Below are positions 11,507-19,347 of a DNA stretch of 64,000 nucleotides, piece after piece (position 1 is the stretch's first letter; each line of letters starts with the position of its first letter). Made by a program: the position numbers and the translations under genes. The stretch lies in assembly GCF_013752535.1 (NCBI RefSeq), contig NZ_CP058348.1, forward strand, positions 1 through 64,000. The letters run 5' to 3'. The notes under the pieces were generated by a model. It was not told the DNA's origin and did no database searches. It saw only the letters and a list, made by a program, of their open reading frames with translations. This DNA is from Bdellovibrio sp. KM01. GTDB taxonomy: Bacteria > Bdellovibrionota > Bdellovibrionia > Bdellovibrionales > Bdellovibrionaceae.

Positions 11507-12487
11507 ATGAAGAACTGGCTTACAATCGGACAATTTGCGAAAGAAATTGGTGTTTCGGCGAAGGCCCTCCGCCTTTACGAGGAAATGGGTTTACTAAAAT
11601 CCCACGTACGTGGAGAAAATGGCTATCGCTATTACGATGAAGCGCAATTGGAAATCGCCCGCCGTTTAAGGGAATTCAAAGATCTGGGTTTTACTTTAAG
11701 TGAGATCAAAAATCTCCTTGAGGCAGATATAGATTTGGATTCTAAGAAGTTAATCCAAGCAATGCAGCGAAGATCTCGTGCGATTGCCCTGCAAGCCGAG
11801 GTTCTAAAGTCACAAAAAGATCAAATCGATGAAATTCTCTCCTCTTTGGAAATGAAAACCGGGCCACTGGCGGCCCAACAAAGGAGAGCTATCATGAATT
11901 ATTACGGAAAAGCTTCAATACTGGTCGTTGGAAAGTCTGATTTGGAAAGCACGGCCACTTTTATCAGTAAGCAATTTCAAAACTCTGGAATCAACATTCC
12001 CATTTATGAATGGAGTAAGTTAGAAAACCTTCCCGAAGAGAAACCCTACATTCTTATTCTTTGTGAAAATGACTTAGATAAAAACGTAAAGTCTATAAAT
12101 GCTGATATTATTGTCGTTCGCAGTATTGGTGGCATCTCTGAAGATATAGAAAAGAAATACCTGCAACTGTTTGAAGGTGTGGGTCCCCATGTCTCGACAA
12201 TTATTCATGCAGATGATGCCGCAGGATTAGCTATTGCCCGTCACAAGCAGGTGCAAAAGGGTCGTATCTACTATGTTACTAAGAATGGAAATCTTGAGCC
12301 ACAAATGAAGAAAATTGGTGGCGTATATAGTGATGGTGAAGAGATGAAAATCTTTGGCCTTAATTGGACGCCGCTAACTGAATTAAAGACCTCTCGCGCT
12401 TATTCTTTTCAAGAGGAACTATCACTGATGTATTCACTATGTGCAGTTTTGCACATGGATTTAAAAAAAGACGATCTGTTTGTTTAA
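11507..12487 (+). CDS. MerR-family regulator with degenerate Mur-ligase-like C-terminal domain
   Basis: A 326-residue protein. Residues 4-72 are a MerR winged helix (IGQFAKEIGVSAKALRLYEE, then NGYRYYDE), followed by a coiled coil to about 128. The rest is not a standard MerR effector domain. Its order of elements resembles a Mur-ligase central domain: a strand and glycine turn (ILVVGKSD) where a P-loop would be, ADIIVVRSI, a IIHADDA motif like the NADD of Mur ligases, and a helix with DLKKDDL near the end like LGI-x-x-EDI. The P-loop lysine appears lost. This is my reading by eye. Start ATG 11507 follows GGTTAGG. It sits alone between inverted repeats. Confidence 0.75.
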   Translation: MKNWLTIGQFAKEIGVSAKALRLYEEMGLLKSHVRGENGYRYYDEAQLEIARRLREFKDLGFTLSEIKNLLEADIDLDSKKLIQAMQRRSRAIALQAEVLKSQKDQIDEILSSLEMKTGPLAAQQRRAIMNYYGKASILVVGKSDLESTATFISKQFQNSGINIPIYEWSKLENLPEEKPYILILCENDLDKNVKSINADIIVVRSIGGISEDIEKKYLQLFEGVGPHVSTIIHADDAAGLAIARHKQVQKGRIYYVTKNGNLEPQMKKIGGVYSDGEEMKIFGLNWTPLTELKTSRAYSFQEELSLMYSLCAVLHMDLKKDDLFV

Positions 12488-12494
12488 CAATAAG

Positions 12495-12527
12495 GGGCTG
12501 ACGTATTTGCGTCAGCCCTCTATTTTA
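12495..12527 (+). terminator. Terminator of the MerR gene
   Basis: GGGCTGACG (12495-12503), a 6-base loop and CGTCAGCCC (12510-12518) form a perfect 9-bp stem followed by TCTATTTT. It lies 7 bp after the stop, inside the inverted repeats. Confidence 0.85.
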
Positions 12528-12545
12528 GAACAAAATATTTTGCGT

Positions 12546-12566
12546 TGGAGAAAGTGTGTCCGTACC
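12546..12566 (-). repeat. Right arm of the 21-bp inverted repeat
   Basis: This is the exact reverse complement of 11420-11440, reading TGGAGAAAG through TGTGTCCGTACC on the plus strand. It ends 2 bp from the stop codon of the phosphomutase gene on the minus strand. The palindrome ACCTTTTAAAGGT (12564-12576) overlaps its outer end. Confidence 0.95.
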
Positions 12567-12568
12567 TT

Positions 12569-13936
12569 TTAAAGGTATTTATTCACGACGGCTTCGACGC
12601 GGTCTTGGATGCGTTTCATACCTTCGGCGGTTGTTGCTTCATAACGAACAACCAATACGGGTTGCGTGTTTGAAGCTCTGCAAAGTGCCCAACCGTCTTC
12701 GAAGCTTAGGCGAATACCATCAGTCAAGTTTACTTGGTAATCTGCACCAGGGCCGCCCTTGAAAGCTTCTTTCATTTTCTCGACGATCAAGACTTTTTTC
12801 TCTTCGGTCGTGTCGATACGAATTTCTGGAGTGTTGAATGCTGGAGGCAAACCTTCAAGCAATTGCGGGATGGTTTTACCAGTTTTCGCCAGGATTTCTA
12901 CCAAACGAAGACCTGCGTATGGAGCATCGTCGTAACCGAAATTGCGATCTGCAAAGAAGATGTGACCAGACATCTCGCCGCCGAATGGTGCTTTTTCCAC
13001 TTTGATTTTTTCTTTAATCAAAGAGTGACCTGTTTTCCACATGATCGGTTGGCCATCGTGTTTAGCGATATCGTGGTACAGACGATCAGAACACTTCACG
13101 TCACCTACGATTTTCGCACCTTTGTTTGTTTCAAGGATAGCGCGGGATACGATCGTCATAAGCTCATCGCCATAAACCATGCGACCTGTATGATCCACGA
13201 CACCGATGCGATCTGCGTCGCCGTCAAAACCGATACCGCAAACGGCACCTTCTTTTTTAACTTGAGCAGCAAGATCCACCAAGTTTTCCTCAACAGTTGG
13301 ATCCGGATGGTGATTTGGGAATGTGCCATCTGGTTCTTCAAACATGATTGTCGGCTTCAAGCCGCATGCCTCGAATAAACCACGAACAACAGAACCGCCG
13401 GCACCGTTGCCGCAATCCAAAACGACTTTAACGTTCTTCATTTGTCCGAATTCTTTTTTGTAGTGCTCGTAGTAGCTTGGGCGGATATCGAAAGATTCAA
13501 CAGAACCTTTACCGTCGATATATTCACCCTTTTCGATGATTTTACGAAGCTCTTGAATTTCTTCACCAAAGATCGTCGTTTTACCCAAAGAGATCTTGAA
13601 GCCGTTAAACTCTGGAGGATTGTGTGAGCCAGTCACTTGAACAGCGCCATCCACTTTCATTGTGAATGTTGAGAAATAGCACACAGGGCTGGTTACAAGG
13701 CCCAAGTGAATAACCTTAGCGCCCGAATCAACAAAACCTTTTTCCATGCTCTTAACGATTGATGGAGAGCTTACACGGGCATCGTGGCCGATAGTCAGTG
13801 TTGGATTAGAAATGTTTTTAACGTTCTTCATGTGAACTACGAATGCGCGCGCCAAAAGATAGGCGAAATTGTCGTCAAACTGACCGTTGTAAACGCCACG
13901 GATGTCGTATTCTCTGAAAATTACCGGTTGATACAT
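12569..13936 (-). CDS. Phosphomannomutase/phosphoglucomutase
   Basis: An alpha-D-phosphohexomutase that interconverts hexose 1- and 6-phosphates for nucleotide-sugar and envelope polysaccharide synthesis. The 455-residue length is typical of the AlgC/ManB type. The phosphoserine loop is VTGSHNPPEFNG with Ser104, the metal loop DGDADR is at 238-243, the sugar-binding loop GEMSGH at 320-325 and the phosphate-binding RASNTQP loop near 425. The dual PMM/PGM or single specificity cannot be decided by eye, so no symbol is given. It is convergent with the MerR gene. Confidence 0.92.
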   Translation of the reverse strand: MYQPVIFREYDIRGVYNGQFDDNFAYLLARAFVVHMKNVKNISNPTLTIGHDARVSSPSIVKSMEKGFVDSGAKVIHLGLVTSPVCYFSTFTMKVDGAVQVTGSHNPPEFNGFKISLGKTTIFGEEIQELRKIIEKGEYIDGKGSVESFDIRPSYYEHYKKEFGQMKNVKVVLDCGNGAGGSVVRGLFEACGLKPTIMFEEPDGTFPNHHPDPTVEENLVDLAAQVKKEGAVCGIGFDGDADRIGVVDHTGRMVYGDELMTIVSRAILETNKGAKIVGDVKCSDRLYHDIAKHDGQPIMWKTGHSLIKEKIKVEKAPFGGEMSGHIFFADRNFGYDDAPYAGLRLVEILAKTGKTIPQLLEGLPPAFNTPEIRIDTTEEKKVLIVEKMKEAFKGGPGADYQVNLTDGIRLSFEDGWALCRASNTQPVLVVRYEATTAEGMKRIQDRVEAVVNKYL

Positions 13937-13985
13937 AGAAACCTCACTTCAACTAGGTATTGGAAAATATTAGAAATAATCCTAA

Positions 13986-14942
13986 CTAGGACTGCTGTCG
14001 AGTCAAATTAATAGACCAGCGAATAGCATCAATCATAGAGTTGGGATTGGCTTTGTTTTTGCCAAAAATATCCTTCGCTGTGCCGTGATCGACACTGGTG
14101 CGAACAAATGGAATTCCCAGACTGATGTGAACACCACTGTCTTGTCCGTGAATCATTTTAAAAGGGATTAAACCTTGGTCATGATACAGACATAGATACA
14201 CGGAATATTTTTTCCAGTTCTCTTTAAAGAAAGCCGCATCTGGAACTAATGGACCCACATAGGGAATACTTTTTTCTTTAGCAAAAGAAGCAAGATTTGG
14301 AAAAACCAAAAGTTCTTCGCCACCGATCATCCCCTGCTCGCCAGCGTGGGGATTTAGGCCTAAAACGCCAATGGGTTTTGAGCGTTTGGATGCAGGTAAA
14401 GATTTACGCAATTGATCCGCATGCAACAAGGCCTCAGCGACGGTGCTAAAACTAATGTGCTTTGAAATATGAGCAACCGACAAATGCCCCGTTGCCAAAA
14501 CGACATTGAATTCGCGGCCCGCAAAACCCATGTGCACAGTTTTAGTTCTGGAAACTCGTTTAAGAATATCGGTGTGTCCAAGATCTTTGAAGCCGGCTTC
14601 TTTGATCAAAGTTTTTGATAAAGGAGCTGTTGCCATCCCGTCGAGTTGTTTTTTCATGCAGGCTTTGGCCGTGCTTTCAACCCAATGAGCCGGCGACAAA
14701 TCAGAGCATATATCAACCAGGTAAGGGCCTTCGATTTTTAGGCCCTCTTCCAGTGAGTCGACAACAATACGTTCGAATTTCTGATCAATAAGTCTTAAAT
14801 ATTTTGCAGAGGCGTTGTCGTTTCGCCACAAGAAGAATTGCACACCCTTTTGTGGGCCGAGCTTGTGCAGGGCTTTGGCTGTGACTTCAAAGCCAATACC
14901 ATCATCGTCACCCGTGGTAAGTGCAATTCGTTTGTTACTCAT
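13986..14942 (-). CDS. pdxA: 4-hydroxythreonine-4-phosphate dehydrogenase PdxA
   Basis: PdxA oxidises 4-phosphohydroxy-L-threonine in pyridoxal phosphate synthesis. The 318-residue product shows the metal-binding histidines of the family (LGHTDIL, LGLNPHAGE, LYHDQGLIPFKMI) and the C-terminal TSVDHGTAKDI. I chose ATG 14942, which gives the conserved N-terminus (RIALTTGDDDGIGFEV) and overlaps the upstream SurA-like gene by 8 bp. A longer frame to 15050 adds an unrelated extension inside that gene. The surA-pdxA order is the same as in Escherichia coli. Confidence 0.93.
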   Translation of the reverse strand: MSNKRIALTTGDDDGIGFEVTAKALHKLGPQKGVQFFLWRNDNASAKYLRLIDQKFERIVVDSLEEGLKIEGPYLVDICSDLSPAHWVESTAKACMKKQLDGMATAPLSKTLIKEAGFKDLGHTDILKRVSRTKTVHMGFAGREFNVVLATGHLSVAHISKHISFSTVAEALLHADQLRKSLPASKRSKPIGVLGLNPHAGEQGMIGGEELLVFPNLASFAKEKSIPYVGPLVPDAAFFKENWKKYSVYLCLYHDQGLIPFKMIHGQDSGVHISLGIPFVRTSVDHGTAKDIFGKNKANPNSMIDAIRWSINLTRQQS

Positions 14943-15879
14943 TAATTCTGATGAACGAGTCGTCGCGTTTGTTTTGCAACCAAAGACGAAGTTGTCTTTT
15001 GAAACTAGTTTCCAAAAGTTGAGCTTTAATACGGTCTTTTTGTTTTTCAAATTTAGGATCTGGCGTCAGCTTTTTAGTCGTCAATTTTACGATGTGGAAA
15101 CCCAGGCGAGATTTTACGATACCTGTTGTTTCACCCACTTTAAGACTGGAAATAGCTTCTTCAATTTCCGGAATAAATTCGCCGGATTTGAAAGTACCTA
15201 AAGCACCACCAGCTGAGAAGTTTGGATCTTCACTGAATTGCTGTGCCAGAGTTTCAAAGTTTTCACCGGAACGAAGTTTGGAAAGAGCCGTCTCCGCACG
15301 TTTGTAAGCAGCTTCAGAGCCACCTTTTTTCGGAGAGAAGAAAATGTGGGAAACGGAGAATTCGTCAATTGCAGGCTTGTTGTTTGGATTTGATTTTAAG
15401 TATTCATTCAAAGCGTCTTCGTCAGAAATACGCAATTTTGAAATGATCTCTGTATCCATCAAATTTTGCTTTTCAATTTTTTCTTTCAGGAAAATCTTGT
15501 ATTCAGGGATATTGATTCCCTGCCCCTTAAGAATGCTCATAAGCTCGGCTTCGCTTACATTGTTTCTTTTGGCCATGTCTTTGAACTCTTGTTCAACACG
15601 ATCATTTGTCACAGTCAGATTCAAGCGTTTGATTTCAGAAGAAAGAATTTTCTCATTAATCAAATAGTCCATCTGCGCTTTGCGATCTTTCTTTAAAGCA
15701 TCAGCAGACTTACCATCCATCAAAGCGTCATCAACCATACCGGGCTTTGCAATTCGATTTTGCAATTCCTTAAGGTCAGATTCCAAGATGATTTCGTTGT
15801 TCACAACGGCCAAAGTTTTTTCAACGACTTCGGCTTTAACCGGCACTGCTAAAAATAAAGAAACAAGTAAACTAATCAT
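14935..15879 (-). CDS. SurA-like periplasmic peptidyl-prolyl isomerase/chaperone
   Basis: A 314-residue exported protein. A signal peptide ends at VKA (residue 16). A SurA-type N-terminal chaperone region follows (LAVVNNEIILESDL), then one parvulin PPIase domain near residues 175-270 (SVSHIFFSP, FSEDPNFSAGGALGTF, GFHIVKLTTK). SurA escorts unfolded outer-membrane proteins across the periplasm. E. coli SurA has two parvulin domains; one here is common outside gamma-proteobacteria. It is the third of three parvulin genes in a row and overlaps both the preceding gene (8 bp) and pdxA. Confidence 0.9.
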   Translation of the reverse strand: MISLLVSLFLAVPVKAEVVEKTLAVVNNEIILESDLKELQNRIAKPGMVDDALMDGKSADALKKDRKAQMDYLINEKILSSEIKRLNLTVTNDRVEQEFKDMAKRNNVSEAELMSILKGQGINIPEYKIFLKEKIEKQNLMDTEIISKLRISDEDALNEYLKSNPNNKPAIDEFSVSHIFFSPKKGGSEAAYKRAETALSKLRSGENFETLAQQFSEDPNFSAGGALGTFKSGEFIPEIEEAISSLKVGETTGIVKSRLGFHIVKLTTKKLTPDPKFEKQKDRIKAQLLETSFKRQLRLWLQNKRDDSFIRINE

Positions 15880-16840
15880 TATTCCCTCGGGTATCTACGG
15901 AGATGGAATTCATCAACTCGTAGTCCTTTAGAACTTTACTACTTCTGAGCTGGGCATCAAGCCACGCCACGTATTCTGCCTGCTCGCGTTGTGCTTTAAG
16001 CGCGCGCGTAATCTGGGGGCGAACCTCTTCAAGAGTCAAAGTAGACGCTGGAGCCTTTTTTTCCACACGAATCAGGTGAATACCGAAGGGGCTTTTGATC
16101 ATTTGTACGCCAACAGAGTTTGTAAACAGACGGTCAAAGTAATCCACAGTGCCCTTTTCAATCCACCCGATGACACCACCCTGCTTAGCTTCCGGAGTGA
16201 TGGAGAATTTCTTGGCAAGTTCCGCAAAATCTTTGGTTTTTAGATCCGTTTTTATCGCGTCAGCCTTAGATTCTTCGTCGACTACGATCTGGCGGATATA
16301 AATGCGTTCTTTGCGTTTATACATATCCTTGTGGTCGTCGTAATAACGTTTGATCTCTTCTTCGGCGATTGGCTTCGCTTTCTCGTTAATCTTTTTGAAA
16401 ACCTCACGTTCAATCAGAGTGTAACGAAGTTCTTCGCGCCACTCTGCAAAGGACAGGTTTTCTTGGGCCAAAGCACGACGGAAAGAAAGATCATCAGGAT
16501 AGTTTGCTCGCAACTTATCCACTTCTTGATCCAGACTGTTTTCAGAAACGACGATGCTTTGAGCGCGTGCCCAATCCAAAGTTAAACTCTTCACCAGGAA
16601 GTCGCGAAGAATTTCCTCTTTGATTCGTTGAACGTTATTGGGATCTTTGGCGGCCAGCGCATCAAAGTTTTTAAGCTTACGCGCCAACTGATTTGCGAAT
16701 TCCTTCGCTGTCAGAACGTGTTCGTTTACTTTCTCAACTGGTTGTTTAGAAAGTTTTTGATATTTGGAAGGACAACCCGCCAACAACATGCTTGTTAAAA
16801 TAAAAAGCCCCGTTTTGGCGGGGCTCTTTAGAAATTTCAT
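15872..16840 (-). CDS. Parvulin-type peptidyl-prolyl isomerase lipoprotein
   Basis: A 322-residue lipoprotein with lipobox LLAGC (Cys23), a SurA/PrsA-like N-domain and a parvulin domain near residues 180-270 (IYIRQIVVDEES, FSITPEAKQGGVIGWI, PFGIHLIRVEKK). It resembles PrsA-type foldases anchored at a membrane. The ATG at 16840 follows AGGAA. An intrinsic-terminator-like hairpin lies inside codons 6-15, within the signal peptide. The lipobox cannot be reached from any later start with a usable signal peptide, so the start seems right. Confidence 0.88.
   Translation of the reverse strand: MKFLKSPAKTGLFILTSMLLAGCPSKYQKLSKQPVEKVNEHVLTAKEFANQLARKLKNFDALAAKDPNNVQRIKEEILRDFLVKSLTLDWARAQSIVVSENSLDQEVDKLRANYPDDLSFRRALAQENLSFAEWREELRYTLIEREVFKKINEKAKPIAEEEIKRYYDDHKDMYKRKERIYIRQIVVDEESKADAIKTDLKTKDFAELAKKFSITPEAKQGGVIGWIEKGTVDYFDRLFTNSVGVQMIKSPFGIHLIRVEKKAPASTLTLEEVRPQITRALKAQREQAEYVAWLDAQLRSSKVLKDYELMNSISVDTRGNND
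16797..16825 (-). terminator. Intrinsic terminator embedded in signal-peptide codons
   Basis: On the minus strand AGCCCCG, a CCAAAA loop and CGGGGCT form a perfect 7-bp GC-rich stem followed immediately by TTTTATTTT. The hairpin begins 15 bases into the lipoprotein gene that starts at 16840 and 27 bp past the stop of the upstream PPIase gene. It has every feature of a Rho-independent terminator although it is translated. Confidence 0.8.
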
Positions 16841-16851
16841 CTGCTAGTTCC

Positions 16852-17661
16852 TTATTTGATAAGGTTTTTGTTTTCTTTGATCGAGTACGATTTTTTCAAT
16901 TTTTCGAAGTACTCGTTAAAGATCACTTTTCTTTTCTCGTCGTATACTGCGGCTCTGATTTGGCGTTTATCCGCATTTTCAAAGCTGCGACGTCCTGTTA
17001 CTTTGATGATGTGGAAGCCATATGGAGATTCGATGAGCCCCTTGATGTCACCGACCTTCATGGAAGCTGCCGCCTCATAGTATGCAGGAACGATTGTTAC
17101 ACGTGATTGCCAACCGATGTCGCCACCAGCTTGCTTGGAAATCGCATCATCGGAATAAAGCTTAACCAGCTCTTCAAACGGGCGCTTCGATTTTTTAACT
17201 TCAGTATAGATTTCCTCGGCACGTTTTTTAGCTTCGGCGATTTGTGCCGGAGTTGCACCTTGTTTAAACTCAATCAAGATATTGCTAGTGCGGATTTCAG
17301 GATTGTTTTTGTACCAATCTTGCAATTCTTTGTCAGAAATCGTGATTTTTTGAACTTTAGGACCCAACTCTTTTTCCAAAAGAGCTTTGTACATCGCCTG
17401 ACGAAGTTGGTCTTGAACGATAGGATCTTTTTCTAGATTGCGCTTTTCAGCTTCTTGTAAACCCACTTCATAACGAACCATATCTTCCAGGAAAAGATCT
17501 TTTGGTGGAGGGTTTGTCGTTTTAGATTTGATGTCGTTGTATTTCTTGTTGAATTCATCAAGAGTGATCGTTTTTTTGCCCACCTGAGCTAACACTTCAG
17601 AAGATTTCTGCGCGAACGCCGGTGCTGCGATGAGCATCAAGATGCTGATAACTAATTTCAT
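16852..17661 (-). CDS. Exported parvulin-type peptidyl-prolyl isomerase
   Basis: A 269-residue PrsA/SurA-type foldase with a signal peptide (cut after AFA, residue 17). The N-domain starts VLAQVGKKTITLDEFNKKY. A parvulin core lies near residues 120-215 (RTSNILIEFKQG, YSDDAISKQAGGDIGW, SPYGFHIIKVTGRR). It is the first gene of a three-parvulin run feeding into pdxA. Two direct copies of ACTTTTAAA sit in the 25 bp before its start, the spacer holding AAGGGA as the likely ribosome site. Confidence 0.9.
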   Translation of the reverse strand: MKLVISILMLIAAPAFAQKSSEVLAQVGKKTITLDEFNKKYNDIKSKTTNPPPKDLFLEDMVRYEVGLQEAEKRNLEKDPIVQDQLRQAMYKALLEKELGPKVQKITISDKELQDWYKNNPEIRTSNILIEFKQGATPAQIAEAKKRAEEIYTEVKKSKRPFEELVKLYSDDAISKQAGGDIGWQSRVTIVPAYYEAAASMKVGDIKGLIESPYGFHIIKVTGRRSFENADKRQIRAAVYDEKRKVIFNEYFEKLKKSYSIKENKNLIK

Positions 17662-17713
17662 ACTTTAAAAGTCCCTTTTAAAAGTTGATGCAAACTATGT
17701 TAAAACGCTAGCA

Positions 17714-18367
17714 CTAGGCCTTATTATCCGCAATGAAATTAACAGCTTGCTGACGAGTCTGGTGTAAAAGAGACTCTAACTCTAGAGCAAGGTCTGGGTT
17801 TCTTGGATCTTGTTCCTTTGTGACTGGAGGAAGGCACTCACTCCAAACAATTATCACTTTCGCGAAGGGTTTAGGCAGGAAAGTTTTATTCCAAGATCTT
17901 GGGAAATAAATCGCACGATCAACGTACACGCCAGCCGCATAGATCGGGCCATGAATCATGCGTGATAATTCAAAAACTCCGGGCTTTACCTTGTGTAACG
18001 GACCCTTGGGGCCATCCACCGCAAAGCTGCAATTTCCCCCGTCTTTTACTAAACGCAAAAGACCTTTCAGGGCTTGAACACTGCCACGCGAAGATGACCC
18101 ACGACTGGTTTTTGCGCCCATCCATTTAAGCACAGTTGCCATCAACTCGCCGTCTTTGGATTGCGATGCAATTGTAGCGATACGATAGCGTTTAACGATC
18201 GAAAGAAGTGCAAGCTCGTCACCATGCCAGTGAGCAAGTACAACCGGGTTTTTATTTTCCAGGGAACTCTTAAGGGATTCAGGCTCGAAAAGACGAACCC
18301 TCCACGTCCATGAGAGGGTTCGATAAAATACAAACACAATAATCGGAAGGATGTATTTCCTAAACAC
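17714..18367 (-). CDS. DUF374 lysophospholipid acyltransferase-like protein (possible LpxJ-type)
   Basis: A 217-residue membrane-associated protein of the DUF374 branch of the LPLAT acyltransferases. Visible motifs are AHWHGDEL near residue 44, QSKDGEL, SSRGSVQALKGLL, FAVDGPKGP near 116 and a hydrophobic N-terminus. DUF374 members include LpxJ, a lipid A secondary acyltransferase in Campylobacterota, so a role in lipid A acylation is plausible but not shown. It starts 2 bp after the etfA stop. Confidence 0.8.
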   Translation of the reverse strand: MFRKYILPIIVFVFYRTLSWTWRVRLFEPESLKSSLENKNPVVLAHWHGDELALLSIVKRYRIATIASQSKDGELMATVLKWMGAKTSRGSSSRGSVQALKGLLRLVKDGGNCSFAVDGPKGPLHKVKPGVFELSRMIHGPIYAAGVYVDRAIYFPRSWNKTFLPKPFAKVIIVWSECLPPVTKEQDPRNPDLALELESLLHQTRQQAVNFIADNKA

Positions 18368-18369
18368 GA

Positions 18370-19338
18370 TTAGTGGTGAAGAGCCTTTTTGAACTCTTCA
18401 GTCAATTTTGGAACGATATCAAAAGCATCACCCACGATACCGTAAGTAGCTTTTTGGAAGATTGGAGCATTCGCATCGTTATTGATAGCAACGATAACTT
18501 TAGAGCTGCCCATACCTGCCAAATGTTGAATCGCGCCCGAGATGCCAACAGCGATGTACAATGTTGGAGCCACTGTTTTACCAGTTTGACCCACTTGCAT
18601 ACCGTGTCCTACCCATCCAGCATCAACCACTGCACGAGTCGCACCTACAGTTGCACCCAATACGTCAGCAAGGTCGTTCAACATTTTGAAGTTCGCAGCT
18701 TCTTTCAAACCACGACCACCAGAAACGATGATGTTTGCTTCTGTCAGATCCAACTTCTCTGAGGCACCCTTGACGATTTCTTTGATCAAAGTTTTCAAAT
18801 CAGTTGCTGCATTTGTGTTTTCGACAACATTTGCAGTTTTAGATGTGTCAGCAGCTTCAACTGGAAGTTGATTAGCACGCATCAAAACGATTTTGATTGG
18901 GCTGTTTTCGAAGTTAACAGTCGCAAATGCTTTACCTGAGTACATTGGTTTAACAGCAGTTACGTTGTCACCAGAGATCGTCAACTGAGTGCAATCACTT
19001 GCAACACCTGTGTTTAAGCGAGCCGCAACACGTGGGAACAAATCTTTACCTGTTGAAGAAGCAGAAGCCAGGATGATCGAAGGTTGAACTTTGTTTACGA
19101 TCGCAACTACGTTTGCAGTGTAAGATTCTGGATTGTACGAATCCAAAGCCCCGTCTTTCACAACATGAACTTCAGAAGCACCATTGTGGCCGATGGCCGC
19201 TGTTACGTCACCTGCGTGAGAACCGAAAGTCACAGCAACCACTGTGTTGCCGGATTTCGCTGCCGCTTGCAAAAGCTCGATCGAGCTGCGTTTAAGTTTA
19301 CCGTTTGTTTGTTCAGCAAAAACTAATACTTTACCCAT
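18370..19338 (-). CDS. etfA: Electron transfer flavoprotein subunit alpha
   Basis: EtfA binds FAD and, with EtfB, carries electrons from acyl-CoA and other dehydrogenases to the quinone pool. The 322-residue product has the C-terminal FAD domain signatures SGGRGLKEAANF, VDAGWVGHGMQVGQTGKTVAP, YIAVGISGAIQHLAGM and INNDANAPIF. It follows etfB with a 9-bp gap. No dehydrogenase gene lies beside the pair, consistent with a general ETF serving fatty-acid or amino-acid oxidation. Confidence 0.96.
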   Translation of the reverse strand: MGKVLVFAEQTNGKLKRSSIELLQAAAKSGNTVVAVTFGSHAGDVTAAIGHNGASEVHVVKDGALDSYNPESYTANVVAIVNKVQPSIILASASSTGKDLFPRVAARLNTGVASDCTQLTISGDNVTAVKPMYSGKAFATVNFENSPIKIVLMRANQLPVEAADTSKTANVVENTNAATDLKTLIKEIVKGASEKLDLTEANIIVSGGRGLKEAANFKMLNDLADVLGATVGATRAVVDAGWVGHGMQVGQTGKTVAPTLYIAVGISGAIQHLAGMGSSKVIVAINNDANAPIFQKATYGIVGDAFDIVPKLTEEFKKALHH

Positions 19339-19347
19339 TGCCAGCTC

